From the NCBI GenBank assembly GCA_900318995.1, contig ONMR01000001.1, forward strand, positions 124,001 through 188,000: a stretch of 64,000 nt of DNA. Direction: 5' to 3'. The notes beneath the pieces were generated by a model. That model saw only the letters and a list, made by a program, of their open reading frames with translations, was not told the origin of the DNA and ran no database searches. Numbering within the stretch: the first letter of the stretch is position 1; the number at the start of each line of letters is the position of its first letter. This DNA is from an uncultured Prevotellaceae bacterium (GTDB lineage: Bacteria; Bacteroidota; Bacteroidia; Bacteroidales; Bacteroidaceae). This document shows, one piece after another, positions 30,097 through 39,381 of this stretch. Made by a program: the position numbers and the translations under genes.

Positions 30097-32382
30097 ATGA
30101 AAATTGTAACAAAAGAGTTCCAGCTTCCTGATGGAAGAACCATCAAACTGGAGACCGGGAAACTGGCCAAGCAAGCCGATGGAGCCGTGATGCTGACATG
30201 TGGCAAAACTATGCTCCTGGCCACTGTATGCGCCGCAAAAGATGCAGTTCCCGGAACTGATTTCATGCCGCTGCAGGTAGAGTACAGAGAGAAGTATGCG
30301 TCAATAGGACGTTATCCCGGCGGCTTTACCAAACGTGAGGGACGTCCCTCTGATTATGAGATTCTGACCTGCCGTCTTGTGGACCGCGCTCTGCGTCCTT
30401 TGTTTCCTGACAACTACCACGCTGAAGTTTTCGTGAACATCATACTGTTCTCCGCCGACGGAGAGCAGATGCCTGATGCTCTGGCCGGACTGGCAGCATC
30501 AGCAGCACTGGCTGTATCGGACATACCTTTCCAGGGTCCGATATCCGAGGTCCGCGTAGCCCGTATCAACGGAGAGTACGTTATCGACCCCACGTTCAAG
30601 CAGCTTGAGCAGGCCGATATGGATGTAATGGTTGCCGCAACCTATGACAACATCATGATGGTTGAGGGCGAGATGAAGGAGGTTTCCGAGTCTGACCTGC
30701 TGGGTGCCATGAAGGCCGCTCACGATGAGATTAAGAAGCACTGCAAGATCCAGATGGAACTGACCGAGGAGGTTGGCAAGACCGTTAAGCGCGAGTACTG
30801 CCACGAGGTCAACGACGAGGATCTGCGTCAGGCCGTCAAGGATGCCTGCTACCAGAAGTCATATGACCTGGCAGCTCAGGGCAATGCCGACAAGCACTCA
30901 CGCGAGGCCAACTTTGAGGCCGTACGCGATGAGTTCAAGGAGCAGTATCATGCAGCACATCCCGAGATGTCAGAGGATGAGCTGGCCGAAAAGGATGCTC
31001 TGATAGACCGCTACTATCACGATGTAGAGCGCGATGCAATGCGTCGCTGTGTTCTGGATGAGGGTAAGCGTCTGGATGGCCGTAAGACAACCGATATCCG
31101 TCCTATCTGGTGCGAGGTAGGTTACCTGCCCGGACCTCACGGATCATCAATATTCACCCGTGGTGAGACACAGGCTCTGTGCTCTGTAACACTGGGTACC
31201 AAGGACGATGAGAAGATGGTGGATGACGTGCTGGATCAGCACGACGAGCGTTTCCTGCTCCACTACAATTTCCCGCCCTTCTGCACAGGTGAGGCTAAGG
31301 CTCAGCGCAGCCTGGGACGTCGTGAGATTGGTCACGGCCACCTGGCATGGCGCGCTCTCAAGGGCCAGATTCCTGAGGATTATCCCTACTGCGTACGCGT
31401 AGTATCCGATATCCTTGAGTCCAACGGTTCTTCATCAATGGCTACCGTGTGCGCAGGTACACTGGCTCTGATGGATGCCGGCGTAAAGATCAAGAACCCC
31501 GTATCAGGTATTGCAATGGGTCTTATCAAGAACCCGGGCGAGGACAAGTACGCTGTTCTGTCAGATATCCTTGGTGATGAGGATCATCTGGGTGATATGG
31601 ACTTCAAGACCACCGGTACCGTTAAGGGACTTACCGCCACACAGATGGATATCAAGTGTGACGGACTTTCATATGAGATTCTTGAGAAGGCTCTGGCTCA
31701 GGCCAAGGCCGGACGTGAGTATATTCTGAGCAAGATCACCGAGACCATTGCAGAGCCTCGTGCCGATCTCAAGCCCCACGCACCCCGCATCGAGACCCTT
31801 ACCATTCCCAAGGAGTTCATCGGCGCAGTCATTGGCCCGGGCGGAAAGATCATCCAGGGCATGCAGGAGGAGACCGGTGCCAGCATCAGCATTGATGAGG
31901 TTGACGGAGTAGGCAAGATTGAGGTTGCCGCTTCAAACCGCGACAGCATCGAGGCTGCTCTTGCCAAGATCCGCGCAATCGTAGCTATCCCTGAGGTTGG
32001 TGAGGTTTATGACGGTACCGTACGTTCAGTTATGCCTTACGGTCTGTTCGTAGAGTTCCTGCCCGGTAAGGACGGTCTGCTGCACATCAGCGAGATTGAC
32101 TGGAAGCGTTACGAAACCATCGAGGAGACCGGTATTAAGGAGGGTGACAAGATCCAGGTTAAGCTGATTGACATCGATCCCAAAACCGGTAAGTTCAAAC
32201 TGTCACGTCGTGCTCTCATCGAGAAGCCCGAGGGTTACGAGGAGCGTCCGCAGCGTCCGCCGCGTCAGGACCGCGGTGAGCGTCAGGACAGAGGTCCCCG
32301 TCAGGACCGTGGTCCGCGCCATCACCACGATAACCGCCGTAATGACCAGCAGGAGAATACAGAAAGCAATGAGGAGAAGTAA
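30097..32382 (+). CDS. pnp: Polyribonucleotide nucleotidyltransferase
   Basis: 761 residues; degrades RNA 3' to 5' by phosphorolysis in RNA turnover. Domains: first RNase PH core about 10-145, helical linker to about 310, second RNase PH core about 315-550 ([26 protein letters not shown]), KH about 560-620 ([17 protein letters not shown]) and S1 about 630-700 ([19 protein letters not shown]). A basic tail of about 50 residues with repeated RQDRG units is longer than in E. coli and probably helps RNA binding. A thioredoxin-like lipoprotein gene overlaps the 3' end by 14 nt. Confidence 0.97.
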   Translation: MKIVTKEFQLPDGRTIKLETGKLAKQADGAVMLTCGKTMLLATVCAAKDAVPGTDFMPLQVEYREKYASIGRYPGGFTKREGRPSDYEILTCRLVDRALRPLFPDNYHAEVFVNIILFSADGEQMPDALAGLAASAALAVSDIPFQGPISEVRVARINGEYVIDPTFKQLEQADMDVMVAATYDNIMMVEGEMKEVSESDLLGAMKAAHDEIKKHCKIQMELTEEVGKTVKREYCHEVNDEDLRQAVKDACYQKSYDLAAQGNADKHSREANFEAVRDEFKEQYHAAHPEMSEDELAEKDALIDRYYHDVERDAMRRCVLDEGKRLDGRKTTDIRPIWCEVGYLPGPHGSSIFTRGETQALCSVTLGTKDDEKMVDDVLDQHDERFLLHYNFPPFCTGEAKAQRSLGRREIGHGHLAWRALKGQIPEDYPYCVRVVSDILESNGSSSMATVCAGTLALMDAGVKIKNPVSGIAMGLIKNPGEDKYAVLSDILGDEDHLGDMDFKTTGTVKGLTATQMDIKCDGLSYEILEKALAQAKAGREYILSKITETIAEPRADLKPHAPRIETLTIPKEFIGAVIGPGGKIIQGMQEETGASISIDEVDGVGKIEVAASNRDSIEAALAKIRAIVAIPEVGEVYDGTVRSVMPYGLFVEFLPGKDGLLHISEIDWKRYETIEETGIKEGDKIQVKLIDIDPKTGKFKLSRRALIEKPEGYEERPQRPPRQDRGERQDRGPRQDRGPRHHHDNRRNDQQENTESNEEK

Positions 32383-33541
32383 TCTCATAGTTGCCGCTCT
32401 GGCCCTATTAACAGTAGCCTGTCAGCCACAAGTTGACAGGTTTACTTTAAACGGCCGGATATCGCAGGCCGACGGCAAGATGCTTTATCTGGACCACTTG
32501 GCTCTTGATAAGATAGAAATAATAGATTCTGTAAAACTGGATGCACAGGGTGAGTTCAGTTTCAATCCAGTTGCTCCTAAGGAGTGCTTTGACTTTTATC
32601 GTCTGCGTATAGACGGTAAGGTGATTAATTTGAGCATAGACTCTACAGAGACTGTAACGGTTACCGCAAACGAGCCGATAATGCAGACTATCTATACCGT
32701 AGAGGGGTCCGAAAACTGTCTACGGCTGAAAGAACTGGTAATGCGCCAGAGGGACCTTAAACAGGATCTGAGGAATCTGGGCATGAATTTTACAGGCAAT
32801 GATATCAAAAAGCTTGAGAGCCAGATCAGTGAGATGGTTGACGTATTCAAGTCTGAGTTGCTCACTGATTTCATCCTGCCTGAGCCGGGTTCTCCCTATG
32901 CCTATTATGCCCTATTCATGAGCCTGAACGGGCAGATGATTTTCAATCCTCAGACAAACCGTCAGGATGCCAAGTGCTATGCAGCCGTCGCTACCCAGAT
33001 GGATATCAAGTATCCCGATGCCATCCGCACCGTCCATCTTCATAACGTTGCTCTAAAAGGAATGTCCAAGACATCGCCCTCCAAAAACAACAGCGTATCG
33101 GATGAAATCATACAGAAGTTTGAGAGTCTGATAGTGGAGACCGGTTTGATAGAGATAGAACTCCCTGACTGTAACGGTAAGATACGTCGTCTGAGTGATG
33201 AAAAGGGAAAGGTAGTGTTGCTGGATTTTACGGCATACAAGACAAACTACTCACCTAATTATAACATGTTGCTCCGGAATCTCTACAATAAATTTGCGGA
33301 TCAGGGTTTCACTATTTATCAGGTATCTGTTGACAGCGATGAGAGCTATTGGCTCAACTCGGTCCGGAATCTGCCCTGGGTATGCGTGTATGATGAGGAG
33401 AGTGCAAATTCATCGTATCTCAGTTCATATAATGTTCAGCAGATTCCTACTGCGTTTCTGATAGACCGTAACGGCAGTATCGTAGACCGTCCGGACAATA
33501 CGGATGAGTTGGAGAGTAAGATAGCAGAGCTGCTCAAGTAG
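32369..33541 (+). CDS. DUF4369/thioredoxin-like lipoprotein lacking the CxxC motif
   Basis: 390 residues from the ATG at 32369 ([20 protein letters not shown]), which supplies a lipoprotein signal with Cys at 18; the longer frame runs inside pnp. The N-terminal DUF4369-like beta domain is about 20-115 ([20 protein letters not shown]) and the C-terminal AhpC/TlpA-like fold about 265-390 ([28 protein letters not shown]). Where TlpA has WCxxC this protein reads [10 protein letters not shown], so it is probably redox-inactive. It overlaps pnp by 14 nt and may be cotranscribed. Function unknown; compare the CxxC-containing relative at 38131-39189. Confidence 0.82.
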   Translation: MRRSNLIVAALALLTVACQPQVDRFTLNGRISQADGKMLYLDHLALDKIEIIDSVKLDAQGEFSFNPVAPKECFDFYRLRIDGKVINLSIDSTETVTVTANEPIMQTIYTVEGSENCLRLKELVMRQRDLKQDLRNLGMNFTGNDIKKLESQISEMVDVFKSELLTDFILPEPGSPYAYYALFMSLNGQMIFNPQTNRQDAKCYAAVATQMDIKYPDAIRTVHLHNVALKGMSKTSPSKNNSVSDEIIQKFESLIVETGLIEIELPDCNGKIRRLSDEKGKVVLLDFTAYKTNYSPNYNMLLRNLYNKFADQGFTIYQVSVDSDESYWLNSVRNLPWVCVYDEESANSSYLSSYNVQQIPTAFLIDRNGSIVDRPDNTDELESKIAELLK

Positions 33542-33586
33542 CACTTTATTTTTTGCGTTTTTGTTGGGATAGTCTGAAAATAAGAC

Positions 33587-33594
33587 TATCTTTG
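33587..33594 (+). promoter_or_regulatory. -7 element TATCTTTG for greA
   Basis: TAnnTTTG match 112 nt before the greA ATG; the leader contains a terminator-like hairpin. Confidence 0.5.
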
Positions 33595-33623
33595 CCATAA
33601 GAACGTGAGACATAAGGATTGGG

Positions 33624-33660
33624 TTCCAACATCTGGGAGAGGATTGTTGGAATTCTTTTT
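33624..33660 (+). terminator. Terminator-like hairpin in the greA leader
   Basis: An 8-bp stem TTCCAACA/TGTTGGAA (33624-33631 and 33645-33652) is followed by a T-rich tract (33653-33660), lying between the -7 element and the greA start. It could release short leader RNAs (attenuation). The alternative is a plain terminator for the preceding lipoprotein gene. Confidence 0.6.
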
Positions 33661-33706
33661 TGCTCATGTCAAAAGCAGATTGTATAACTGATAAAATATT
33701 GATATT

Positions 33707-34171
33707 ATGGCATATATGTCAGAAGAGGGCTACAAGAAACTGGTAGCCGAACTACAGTACCTGGAGGGTGTACGCCGTCCGGAGATCATACAGCAGATAG
33801 CCGAGGCCCGTGATAAGGGTGATCTTTCAGAGAACGCAGAGTATGATGCAGCCAAGGAGGCTCAGGGTATGCTTGAGGCCAAGATAGCCCAGCTTAAGGC
33901 TCAGATTGCCGATGCCAAGATTATCGACGAAAAGAAGATAGACACTTCGGCTGTTCAGATACTTACTAAGGTTAAACTCCGCAACACCAAGAATAACGCC
34001 ACTATGGTGTATTCTATCGTACCGGAGAGTGAGGCAGACCTCAAGGCCGGCAAGATTTCAAGCAGCACTCCCATTGCCAAGGGCCTGTTGGGGCACAAGG
34101 TGGGTGAGACCGTAGAGATAACAATCCCCAGCGGCAAGATTGGTTTTGAGATATTGGAGATTTCATTATGA
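33707..34171 (+). CDS. greA: Transcription elongation factor GreA
   Basis: 154 residues; rescues backtracked RNA polymerase by stimulating transcript cleavage. The N-terminal coiled coil is about 1-75 (EARDKGDLSENAEYDAAKE carries the acidic tip) and the C-terminal FKBP-like domain about 80-154, ending with the PIAKGLLGHKVGE and IEIL-type strands. Translationally coupled to the HIT gene by a 4-nt ATGA overlap. The leader has a terminator-like hairpin. Confidence 0.96.
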   Translation: MAYMSEEGYKKLVAELQYLEGVRRPEIIQQIAEARDKGDLSENAEYDAAKEAQGMLEAKIAQLKAQIADAKIIDEKKIDTSAVQILTKVKLRNTKNNATMVYSIVPESEADLKAGKISSSTPIAKGLLGHKVGETVEITIPSGKIGFEILEISL

Positions 34172-34557
34172 CAATATTCAGCAGAATAATTGCAGGTGAG
34201 ATTCCCTGCTACAAGATAGCTGAGACTGAGAATTGCTTTGCTTTCCTGGATATCAACCCGCTTGTTAAGGGTCACGTGCTTTGCATACCTAAGCGTGAGG
34301 TTGACTATCTGTTTGACTTGACAGACCAGGAGCTCTGTGACCTGCAGCTCTTTGCTAAGAAGATTGCCGCAGCCCAGAAGAAAGTATTCAACTGCATCAA
34401 GGTAGGTGAGGCCGTGCTGGGTCTTGAGGTGCCCCACGCCCACATTCACCTTATCCCCATGCAGAGTGAGAAAGACATGCTTTTCAGCAATCCCAAACTC
34501 AAACTCACTCCCCAGGAATTCGAACAGATTGCAGCCGATATCCGCGCCGCACTCTAA
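34168..34557 (+). CDS. HIT-family (histidine triad) nucleotide hydrolase
   Basis: 129 residues; the histidine triad HAHIHLIPM lies near residue 90, with N-terminal IFSRIIAGEIPCYKI and FLDINPLVKGHVLCIPK typical of HinT/HIT proteins that hydrolyse purine nucleoside phosphoramidates or dinucleoside polyphosphates. The start overlaps the greA stop. A perfect 29-bp inverted repeat follows. Confidence 0.93.
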   Translation: MTIFSRIIAGEIPCYKIAETENCFAFLDINPLVKGHVLCIPKREVDYLFDLTDQELCDLQLFAKKIAAAQKKVFNCIKVGEAVLGLEVPHAHIHLIPMQSEKDMLFSNPKLKLTPQEFEQIAADIRAAL

Positions 34558-34558
34558 A

Positions 34559-34631
34559 TAACACAATAGTGACAGTCCCCTCTGTGTGCTTTTTGAAAAA
34601 GAACACAGAGGGGACTGTCACTATTGTGTTA
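34559..34631. repeat. REP-like palindrome, perfect 29-bp arms, between convergent genes
   Basis: Arms 34559-34587 and 34603-34631 are exact complements around a 15-nt loop. The core GACAGTCCCCTCTGTG is reminiscent of the GACAGACCCCTTTTGT core at 1962-2034. It begins 2 nt after the HIT stop and includes the higA stop codon, so it can terminate both transcripts. Confidence 0.8.
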
Positions 34632-35021
34632 GGCGTATTTGAGTATCAGATCTGCATTTATGCCTAACTTTGAGTGTAGTCTTTTGGCAATAGGCATAGT
34701 GATACGTCTTTTGCCACTCAGTATTTGGCTGAATACGGACTCATTGATGCCTAAATATTTAGCACCTTCTTTCTGTTTCATATTGCGGGCATAGAAGTAA
34801 TCCTCAATAGACCTTATCAAAGGCGTCTTCTCTCTAAGAGGTAGAATGTCCATGTATTCATCCTCATACTGAGCCATTAGCTTGCTCAAATCTGAGATTT
34901 GGCGTGTATATTCATTATCCATCTCAGGCTCAAGCATTCCTTTATCAGTTGCCTCGGCAATTAAAGTTTCAACTTTAGCCTTTATTTCATCATATTCCTT
35001 TCTTGTAGTCACTTTGTTCAT
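34629..35021 (-). CDS. higA: HigA-type antitoxin
   Basis: 130 residues from MNKVTTRKEYDE (ATG at 35019-35021), 14 nt after the toxin stop. The C-terminal Xre-like helix-turn-helix is about 75-128 (QKEGAKYLGINESVFSQILSGKRRITMPIAKRL). The N-terminal half is helical and probably neutralises the toxin. The order toxin then antitoxin is that of higBA loci. It likely represses its own promoter through the palindromes at 35363-35399. Confidence 0.88.
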   Translation of the reverse strand: MNKVTTRKEYDEIKAKVETLIAEATDKGMLEPEMDNEYTRQISDLSKLMAQYEDEYMDILPLREKTPLIRSIEDYFYARNMKQKEGAKYLGINESVFSQILSGKRRITMPIAKRLHSKLGINADLILKYA

Positions 35022-35035
35022 AGCAAGCCCTTTCT

Positions 35036-35329
35036 TTAAATTGTTGAACAATCTATTTTGTCATATTCCTGATGCGTACCCACAAATCGGATATTAATCA
35101 CCCCTCCAATAAAGATTACTACAGCAACAATCCGATAGTTATTTCCTCCTATGTTGAAAACATAGCGTCCATTCTTAACATAGTCCGCCGATGGAAACTG
35201 CGCTTTCAGTTCAGAATGACTGTGCCAAGTTGCGCGTTTTATTTTATCAACCCAATTGTTCATTGGAGCTGCTGATTGCGCATGGCTTTGTACAAAAACA
35301 TCAAGGAGTTCTTTATTTGCAATAATCAT
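35036..35329 (-). CDS. higB: HigB-type mRNA interferase toxin
   Basis: 97 residues of the HigB_toxin (RelE-like) family: MNNWVDKIKRATWHSHSEL, the typical NGRYVFNIGGNNYRIVAVV core and C-terminal IRFVGTHQEYDKID. Expected to cut mRNA at the ribosome. First gene of the higBA operon, directly downstream of a promoter with the consensus TTTG-N20-TATTTTTG arrangement. Confidence 0.9.
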   Translation of the reverse strand: MIIANKELLDVFVQSHAQSAAPMNNWVDKIKRATWHSHSELKAQFPSADYVKNGRYVFNIGGNNYRIVAVVIFIGGVINIRFVGTHQEYDKIDCSTI

Positions 35330-35347
35330 CTTTATGGTATTTGCCTA

Positions 35348-35399
35348 CAAAAATAGAAATTAATTTGCATATTGGCAAATTTATTTGCAGAACTGCAAA
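35348..35399 (-). promoter_or_regulatory. higBA promoter with overlapping palindromic operators
   Basis: The minus-strand -33 TTTG (35376-35379) and -7 TATTTTTG (35348-35355) are separated by exactly 20 nt, the Bacteroidota consensus. Three overlapping palindromes, ATTTGC-N6-GCAAAT (35363-35380), GCAAAT-N2-ATTTGC (35375-35388) and TTTGCA-N4-TGCAAA (35384-35399), cover the -33 region and are probable HigA sites. Confidence 0.7.
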
Positions 35400-35463
35400 G
35401 ATTCTCAATATGATTCTATTTAAGCCAGAAAGAAGGACTGTTGTTCTTTGGGATAATTAAGTG

Positions 35464-36609
35464 TTACATATCAGTGTTTTTCTGTCCGGCGTATCCTTGT
35501 AGGATTGTAAGAAGGAATCCGCATGCCGAAGATTCATCATCAAAGGATATGGGATATATGTTATCAAAACTACCTATTGAGAAAAACCACCATAATTCGT
35601 CGGATGCAATTATATTATATGTGCTGGCAGATTTCATTTCACGTATTGATAAATTGACATTAAAACCATCAGAGTCATCCTTTGCAATTGAAACCGTATA
35701 ATTGTTAAGCCCCTTGAACAAATCCTTTGTCCTCTTTGCCATATCCTTTAAGAAAAGAGAAGGCTTACATTTGTTATGTGAGGCGGCATTGTATAGCTCC
35801 TGGTATTCATCTTCATTCAGAGATGTATCAATATCTTGAGTCCAGTTATTATAAAACTGTTTGTAGTTCAGATATAGTTTATCAAAGTTATGCTTTAAAA
35901 GAACTGCGCTTTGAAGCATATTACCTTTGTGGAATCGATACTCCTTTCCAATTGAAGTATAGTTACAAACGATCCAGGAATAATCCTGAAGATTGTATTT
36001 GCCGATAATATCAATTATGTTTTTCTGTAACTCAATCAATAATGAAGGTGTAGCTTTCTTGAAGAGAAACTCCAACGCAAACGGCTGTCCTCTCCATGTT
36101 ATTGGTTCCTCATCCTTGTTTTCTTTATTATCACGTTCATTGCAGTCTTTGACTATAGGATTGAATTGTGTCAGCAATCCGTCTTTCTGTAAACGGTCAA
36201 TAATATCCTGTAAATCTCTTTTTATATCTTCCTTGACCATAGAATCACGATCAACATCATATCCTGATGGAAAAGGTATACCAACCTCCATAGTAATGTA
36301 TGTCTTGTTTATATGATCATTGGTGTTCCCCTTATCATATACTCTGTATATAAAACGGTAGTATCCTATATCTATAGCAGCAATATGTTGTGTAATGAGT
36401 TTGCTATCCGCAGGTAGTGAGTCCATCAGTTTTTTGAAGTCACGTGACCATTTTGATAAAGCATAACCTATTATTATAAGCAATAAGAGAAATCCTAGAA
36501 TATATAATCCACTTGCGTCATGTTCATGAACAAAGGAAATAATTGCCATAACAAGGAAAAATAGAAGCCCTGCACTAAAAATGAGCCTGCTTTTGGTGTT
36601 TTGTCTCAT
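35464..36609 (-). CDS. Uncharacterised membrane protein with large C-terminal domain
   Basis: 381 residues with two N-terminal membrane helices (about 9-27 and 33-51, separated by HEHDASG), then about 330 residues of mixed alpha/beta soluble domain with a charged stretch at about 158-170 (NERDNKENKDEE). No catalytic motif or known family was recognised. It sits between higBA (divergent side of its 3' end) and a flippase gene 10 nt upstream in the same orientation, and is somewhat AT-richer than neighbouring core genes, which suggests accessory origin. Confidence 0.65.
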   Translation of the reverse strand: MRQNTKSRLIFSAGLLFFLVMAIISFVHEHDASGLYILGFLLLLIIIGYALSKWSRDFKKLMDSLPADSKLITQHIAAIDIGYYRFIYRVYDKGNTNDHINKTYITMEVGIPFPSGYDVDRDSMVKEDIKRDLQDIIDRLQKDGLLTQFNPIVKDCNERDNKENKDEEPITWRGQPFALEFLFKKATPSLLIELQKNIIDIIGKYNLQDYSWIVCNYTSIGKEYRFHKGNMLQSAVLLKHNFDKLYLNYKQFYNNWTQDIDTSLNEDEYQELYNAASHNKCKPSLFLKDMAKRTKDLFKGLNNYTVSIAKDDSDGFNVNLSIREMKSASTYNIIASDELWWFFSIGSFDNIYPISFDDESSACGFLLTILQGYAGQKNTDM

Positions 36610-36619
36610 ATCTTATTTC

Positions 36620-38122
36620 TTATTTGCGGAAATACTTGCCGATGACAGGGAGGCTGGAGAGTGGCAGGTCTTTCCTAACGAGGTATATCAGGTAGATGCC
36701 GATGAGAACAGTGTTGATTATCAGCGCCAACCAGGTAGGAAGAGGCTGGGCTCCCAGATATATGACGTACAACACTACTGCCAGCAGTACGTACTTGAAT
36801 ATGTCCATGAGCGGATAGTTAATGGGACTCTTTTTCTGACCGATGAAATAGGACAGCAGCATGCAGGTTCCGTAGCCGGCAAACCCGCCCCATGCGCAGG
36901 CCATATAACCGTACTTAGGCACAAACACTATGTTGATGGTAATCATTACGGCTGCTCCTATGCCGCTCATCACGGCACCCCACCAGGTCTTGTCTATCAG
37001 CTTGTACCAGAATGACAGGTTAAAGTATATGCCCATGAACAGCTCGGCCAGCATGACAATGGGAACCACCTTGAGCCCTACCCAGTAATCATGGTTGGTT
37101 ACAAGATAACGGAATATGGGCAAATAGAACATCACGCCCAGGAAAGCCAGGATGCCAAAGATTATGAAAAACTTCATTCCTTGAGCCAGCGTATCGGCAC
37201 TGTCCTTACCCTTGCTGCCTCCAAATACAAACGGCTCGTATGCGTATCGGAAGGCCTGGGTAAGCAGAGCCAGTAGCATGGCAATCTTGCAGCATGCGCC
37301 GTATATACCCAGCTGTACCTGTCCTAACTCCTTATCGGCCACAATATGCTTGAAAGCAATCTTGTCAAACACCTGGTTGAGGATACCCACCAGGCCAAGC
37401 AGCAGAATGGGCCATGCATACGCCAGCATACGGCGTGCCAGCTGTTTGTCAAATCCGTAGCCTATACCCTTAAGTTCCTTTATGAACCCGAACGTGACGC
37501 AGAATGTGCACAGCAGGTTGACAAAGAATATCAGGCCTACACCATAATTGAACTTTATATATAAGGTCTCAAGAGTGGGAATGAACCCGAACATCTTGGG
37601 CATGAGCCAGAACACAAACACATTGAGCAGCACATTGGGGATGATGAACGCCATCTTGAGAGCCATGAACTTGATGGGACGGTGCTGCTGGCGCAGGCGG
37701 CTGAAGAGTATGGCCTGGAAAGCGTCCATTCCGGCTATGATGGCAAAACAACCCACATACTCGGGGTGTTCAGAGTAATGCAGATAATCCGATATGGGGT
37801 TAATGAATATAAGCACCAGAGCGATGAACAGCACCGCCACCGTTCCCACCAGACGCAGTGCGGTGCTATAGACCATCTGTTCGTTCTCCCCCTCCTTGCT
37901 GGCAAACCTGAAGAACGTGGTCTCCATGCCGAATGTAAGCAGCACAAACAGCAGGGCGGCCCAGGCATACATCTCGGTTACTATGCCGTAACCGCCGCTG
38001 GCAGGATTTATGAACCTGGTGTGCAGCGGTACCAGCAGGTAGTTAAGGAACCTGCCTACTATGCTGCTTACTCCGTAAATGGCCGTATCCTTGGCCAGCG
38101 ATGCCATCTTGCTGCCTGCCAT
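36620..38122 (-). CDS. Polysaccharide/lipid-linked oligosaccharide flippase (MOP superfamily)
   Basis: 500 residues with about 14 membrane helices. N-terminal KDTAIYGVSSIVGRFLNYLLVP and FGMETTFFRFAS are typical of Wzx-like proteins of the MOP superfamily (Polysacc_synt). It would move undecaprenyl-linked sugars across the inner membrane. It lies 8 nt after the TlpA lipoprotein gene and 10 nt before the uncharacterised membrane protein. No glycosyltransferases are adjacent, so the lipid-linked substrate is unknown. Confidence 0.88.
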   Translation of the reverse strand: MAGSKMASLAKDTAIYGVSSIVGRFLNYLLVPLHTRFINPASGGYGIVTEMYAWAALLFVLLTFGMETTFFRFASKEGENEQMVYSTALRLVGTVAVLFIALVLIFINPISDYLHYSEHPEYVGCFAIIAGMDAFQAILFSRLRQQHRPIKFMALKMAFIIPNVLLNVFVFWLMPKMFGFIPTLETLYIKFNYGVGLIFFVNLLCTFCVTFGFIKELKGIGYGFDKQLARRMLAYAWPILLLGLVGILNQVFDKIAFKHIVADKELGQVQLGIYGACCKIAMLLALLTQAFRYAYEPFVFGGSKGKDSADTLAQGMKFFIIFGILAFLGVMFYLPIFRYLVTNHDYWVGLKVVPIVMLAELFMGIYFNLSFWYKLIDKTWWGAVMSGIGAAVMITINIVFVPKYGYMACAWGGFAGYGTCMLLSYFIGQKKSPINYPLMDIFKYVLLAVVLYVIYLGAQPLPTWLALIINTVLIGIYLIYLVRKDLPLSSLPVIGKYFRK

Positions 38123-38130
38123 AAATGCTC

Positions 38131-39189
38131 CTATTTATCCAGTAGTTGTGATATTTTCTGCTGCAGTTTTTCTCCGCGTAGTCCGGAGGCGATTATCTTT
38201 CCGGTGGCACAGTCAATAAGGAAGTTGGCGGGAATGGAGTTGACTCCGTACATCTTGGCTACCTCATTATCCCAATACTTAAGGTCGCTCACATGAATCC
38301 AGTTCATCTGGTTGACCACAATGGCATTCTCCCACGCATCGCGGGTATGGTCAAGTGATACTCCCAGAATCTGAAATCCTTTTCCCATGTATTTGGCGTA
38401 TGTCTCCTTAAGGAACGGAACCTCGCGCATGCAGGGGCCGCACCATGATGCCCAGAAATCTATCAGGACGTACTTATTTGCGGGATCGGATATTACATCC
38501 TTGGCCGATACCATCACTCCGTCACGTCTGGCCTGACTGAAATTGATATACGGCTGTCCCGTTGCCGTTTTAAGCTGCTTGCTGTTGCTCTCATTAATTG
38601 TTTGCCACAGTTTGCTCTTCTGGATTTTGGCATCAAAGCTGTCCAGCATGCTGCGTGTTGTGGCGGGGTCCTGCTCATAGGCCAGCTCACGCAGGCATAC
38701 CATCCCGAACATATTGTCTGTATTCTCTTTTACTCCCTTAATCAACAGGTCATTGTATTTGGTTTGCACCTCATCAATTATTCCTTCTTTGCCCTCATTC
38801 TGCTCATAATATTGGGTCAACTTGGCCGACTGGTCCGATAGCCCGGCCATCAGGTTGTTGGCGCGGCTGCCCTTGACTATATACTCTCCAAAGTCTGGGA
38901 GCGGCTCCATCACCAGTTTTCCGGGCTCCAGGATAAACTGGCAGTCCAGCGATGCCTGTCTTATGGCACGGTTGTTGGCTATGTATGCAAACTCGGGGGT
39001 ATCAACTGTACCTTCAAAACTGAAACTGCCGTCGGCCGAATAGACTGAGTCCAGTACGTTACCCGAGCACAGCAGGTATATGGTCTGGTCTGCGCAATCC
39101 TTAAACTGACCGGTCAGGCTATACTTGTTTTGTCCCTGACAGCTGGCCAGCATTGCCATAACTGTCATAATCATTGCATTTTTTTTCAT
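38131..39189 (-). CDS. TlpA-type thiol-disulfide oxidoreductase lipoprotein with DUF4369 domain
   Basis: 352 residues from the ATG at 39187-39189 (MKKNAMIMTVMAMLASCQGQ, lipobox LASC). The N-terminal DUF4369-like domain is about 22-110 (YSLTGQFKDCADQTIYLL), followed by a helical middle and a thioredoxin fold about 225-352 with the redox motif WASWCGPCMRE and cis-Pro loop SIPANFLID. It acts in the periplasm as a disulfide reductase or isomerase. First gene of an operon with the flippase. Confidence 0.92.
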   Translation of the reverse strand: MKKNAMIMTVMAMLASCQGQNKYSLTGQFKDCADQTIYLLCSGNVLDSVYSADGSFSFEGTVDTPEFAYIANNRAIRQASLDCQFILEPGKLVMEPLPDFGEYIVKGSRANNLMAGLSDQSAKLTQYYEQNEGKEGIIDEVQTKYNDLLIKGVKENTDNMFGMVCLRELAYEQDPATTRSMLDSFDAKIQKSKLWQTINESNSKQLKTATGQPYINFSQARRDGVMVSAKDVISDPANKYVLIDFWASWCGPCMREVPFLKETYAKYMGKGFQILGVSLDHTRDAWENAIVVNQMNWIHVSDLKYWDNEVAKMYGVNSIPANFLIDCATGKIIASGLRGEKLQQKISQLLDK

Positions 39190-39381
39190 ATCTGAGTATT
39201 TGGAATGTTTTGTTTGCAATTATTGTGTAAAGATATGCAGTAATTGTTCTACAACACTCCTAATATTGATTTTTTTTATCTTTATTATACATGATTGTTG
39301 CATGATATGTTATTACTCAATAATTTTGTTCTTAAATGTGGAAGTTGTGGTTATGCATAACTATAACTTTATATATTCCAT

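Noticed and set aside
32168-32368. N-terminal extension of the thioredoxin-like lipoprotein into pnp
   Set aside because: The extension is an out-of-frame reading of the pnp 3' end; a proper lipoprotein signal starts at 32369.
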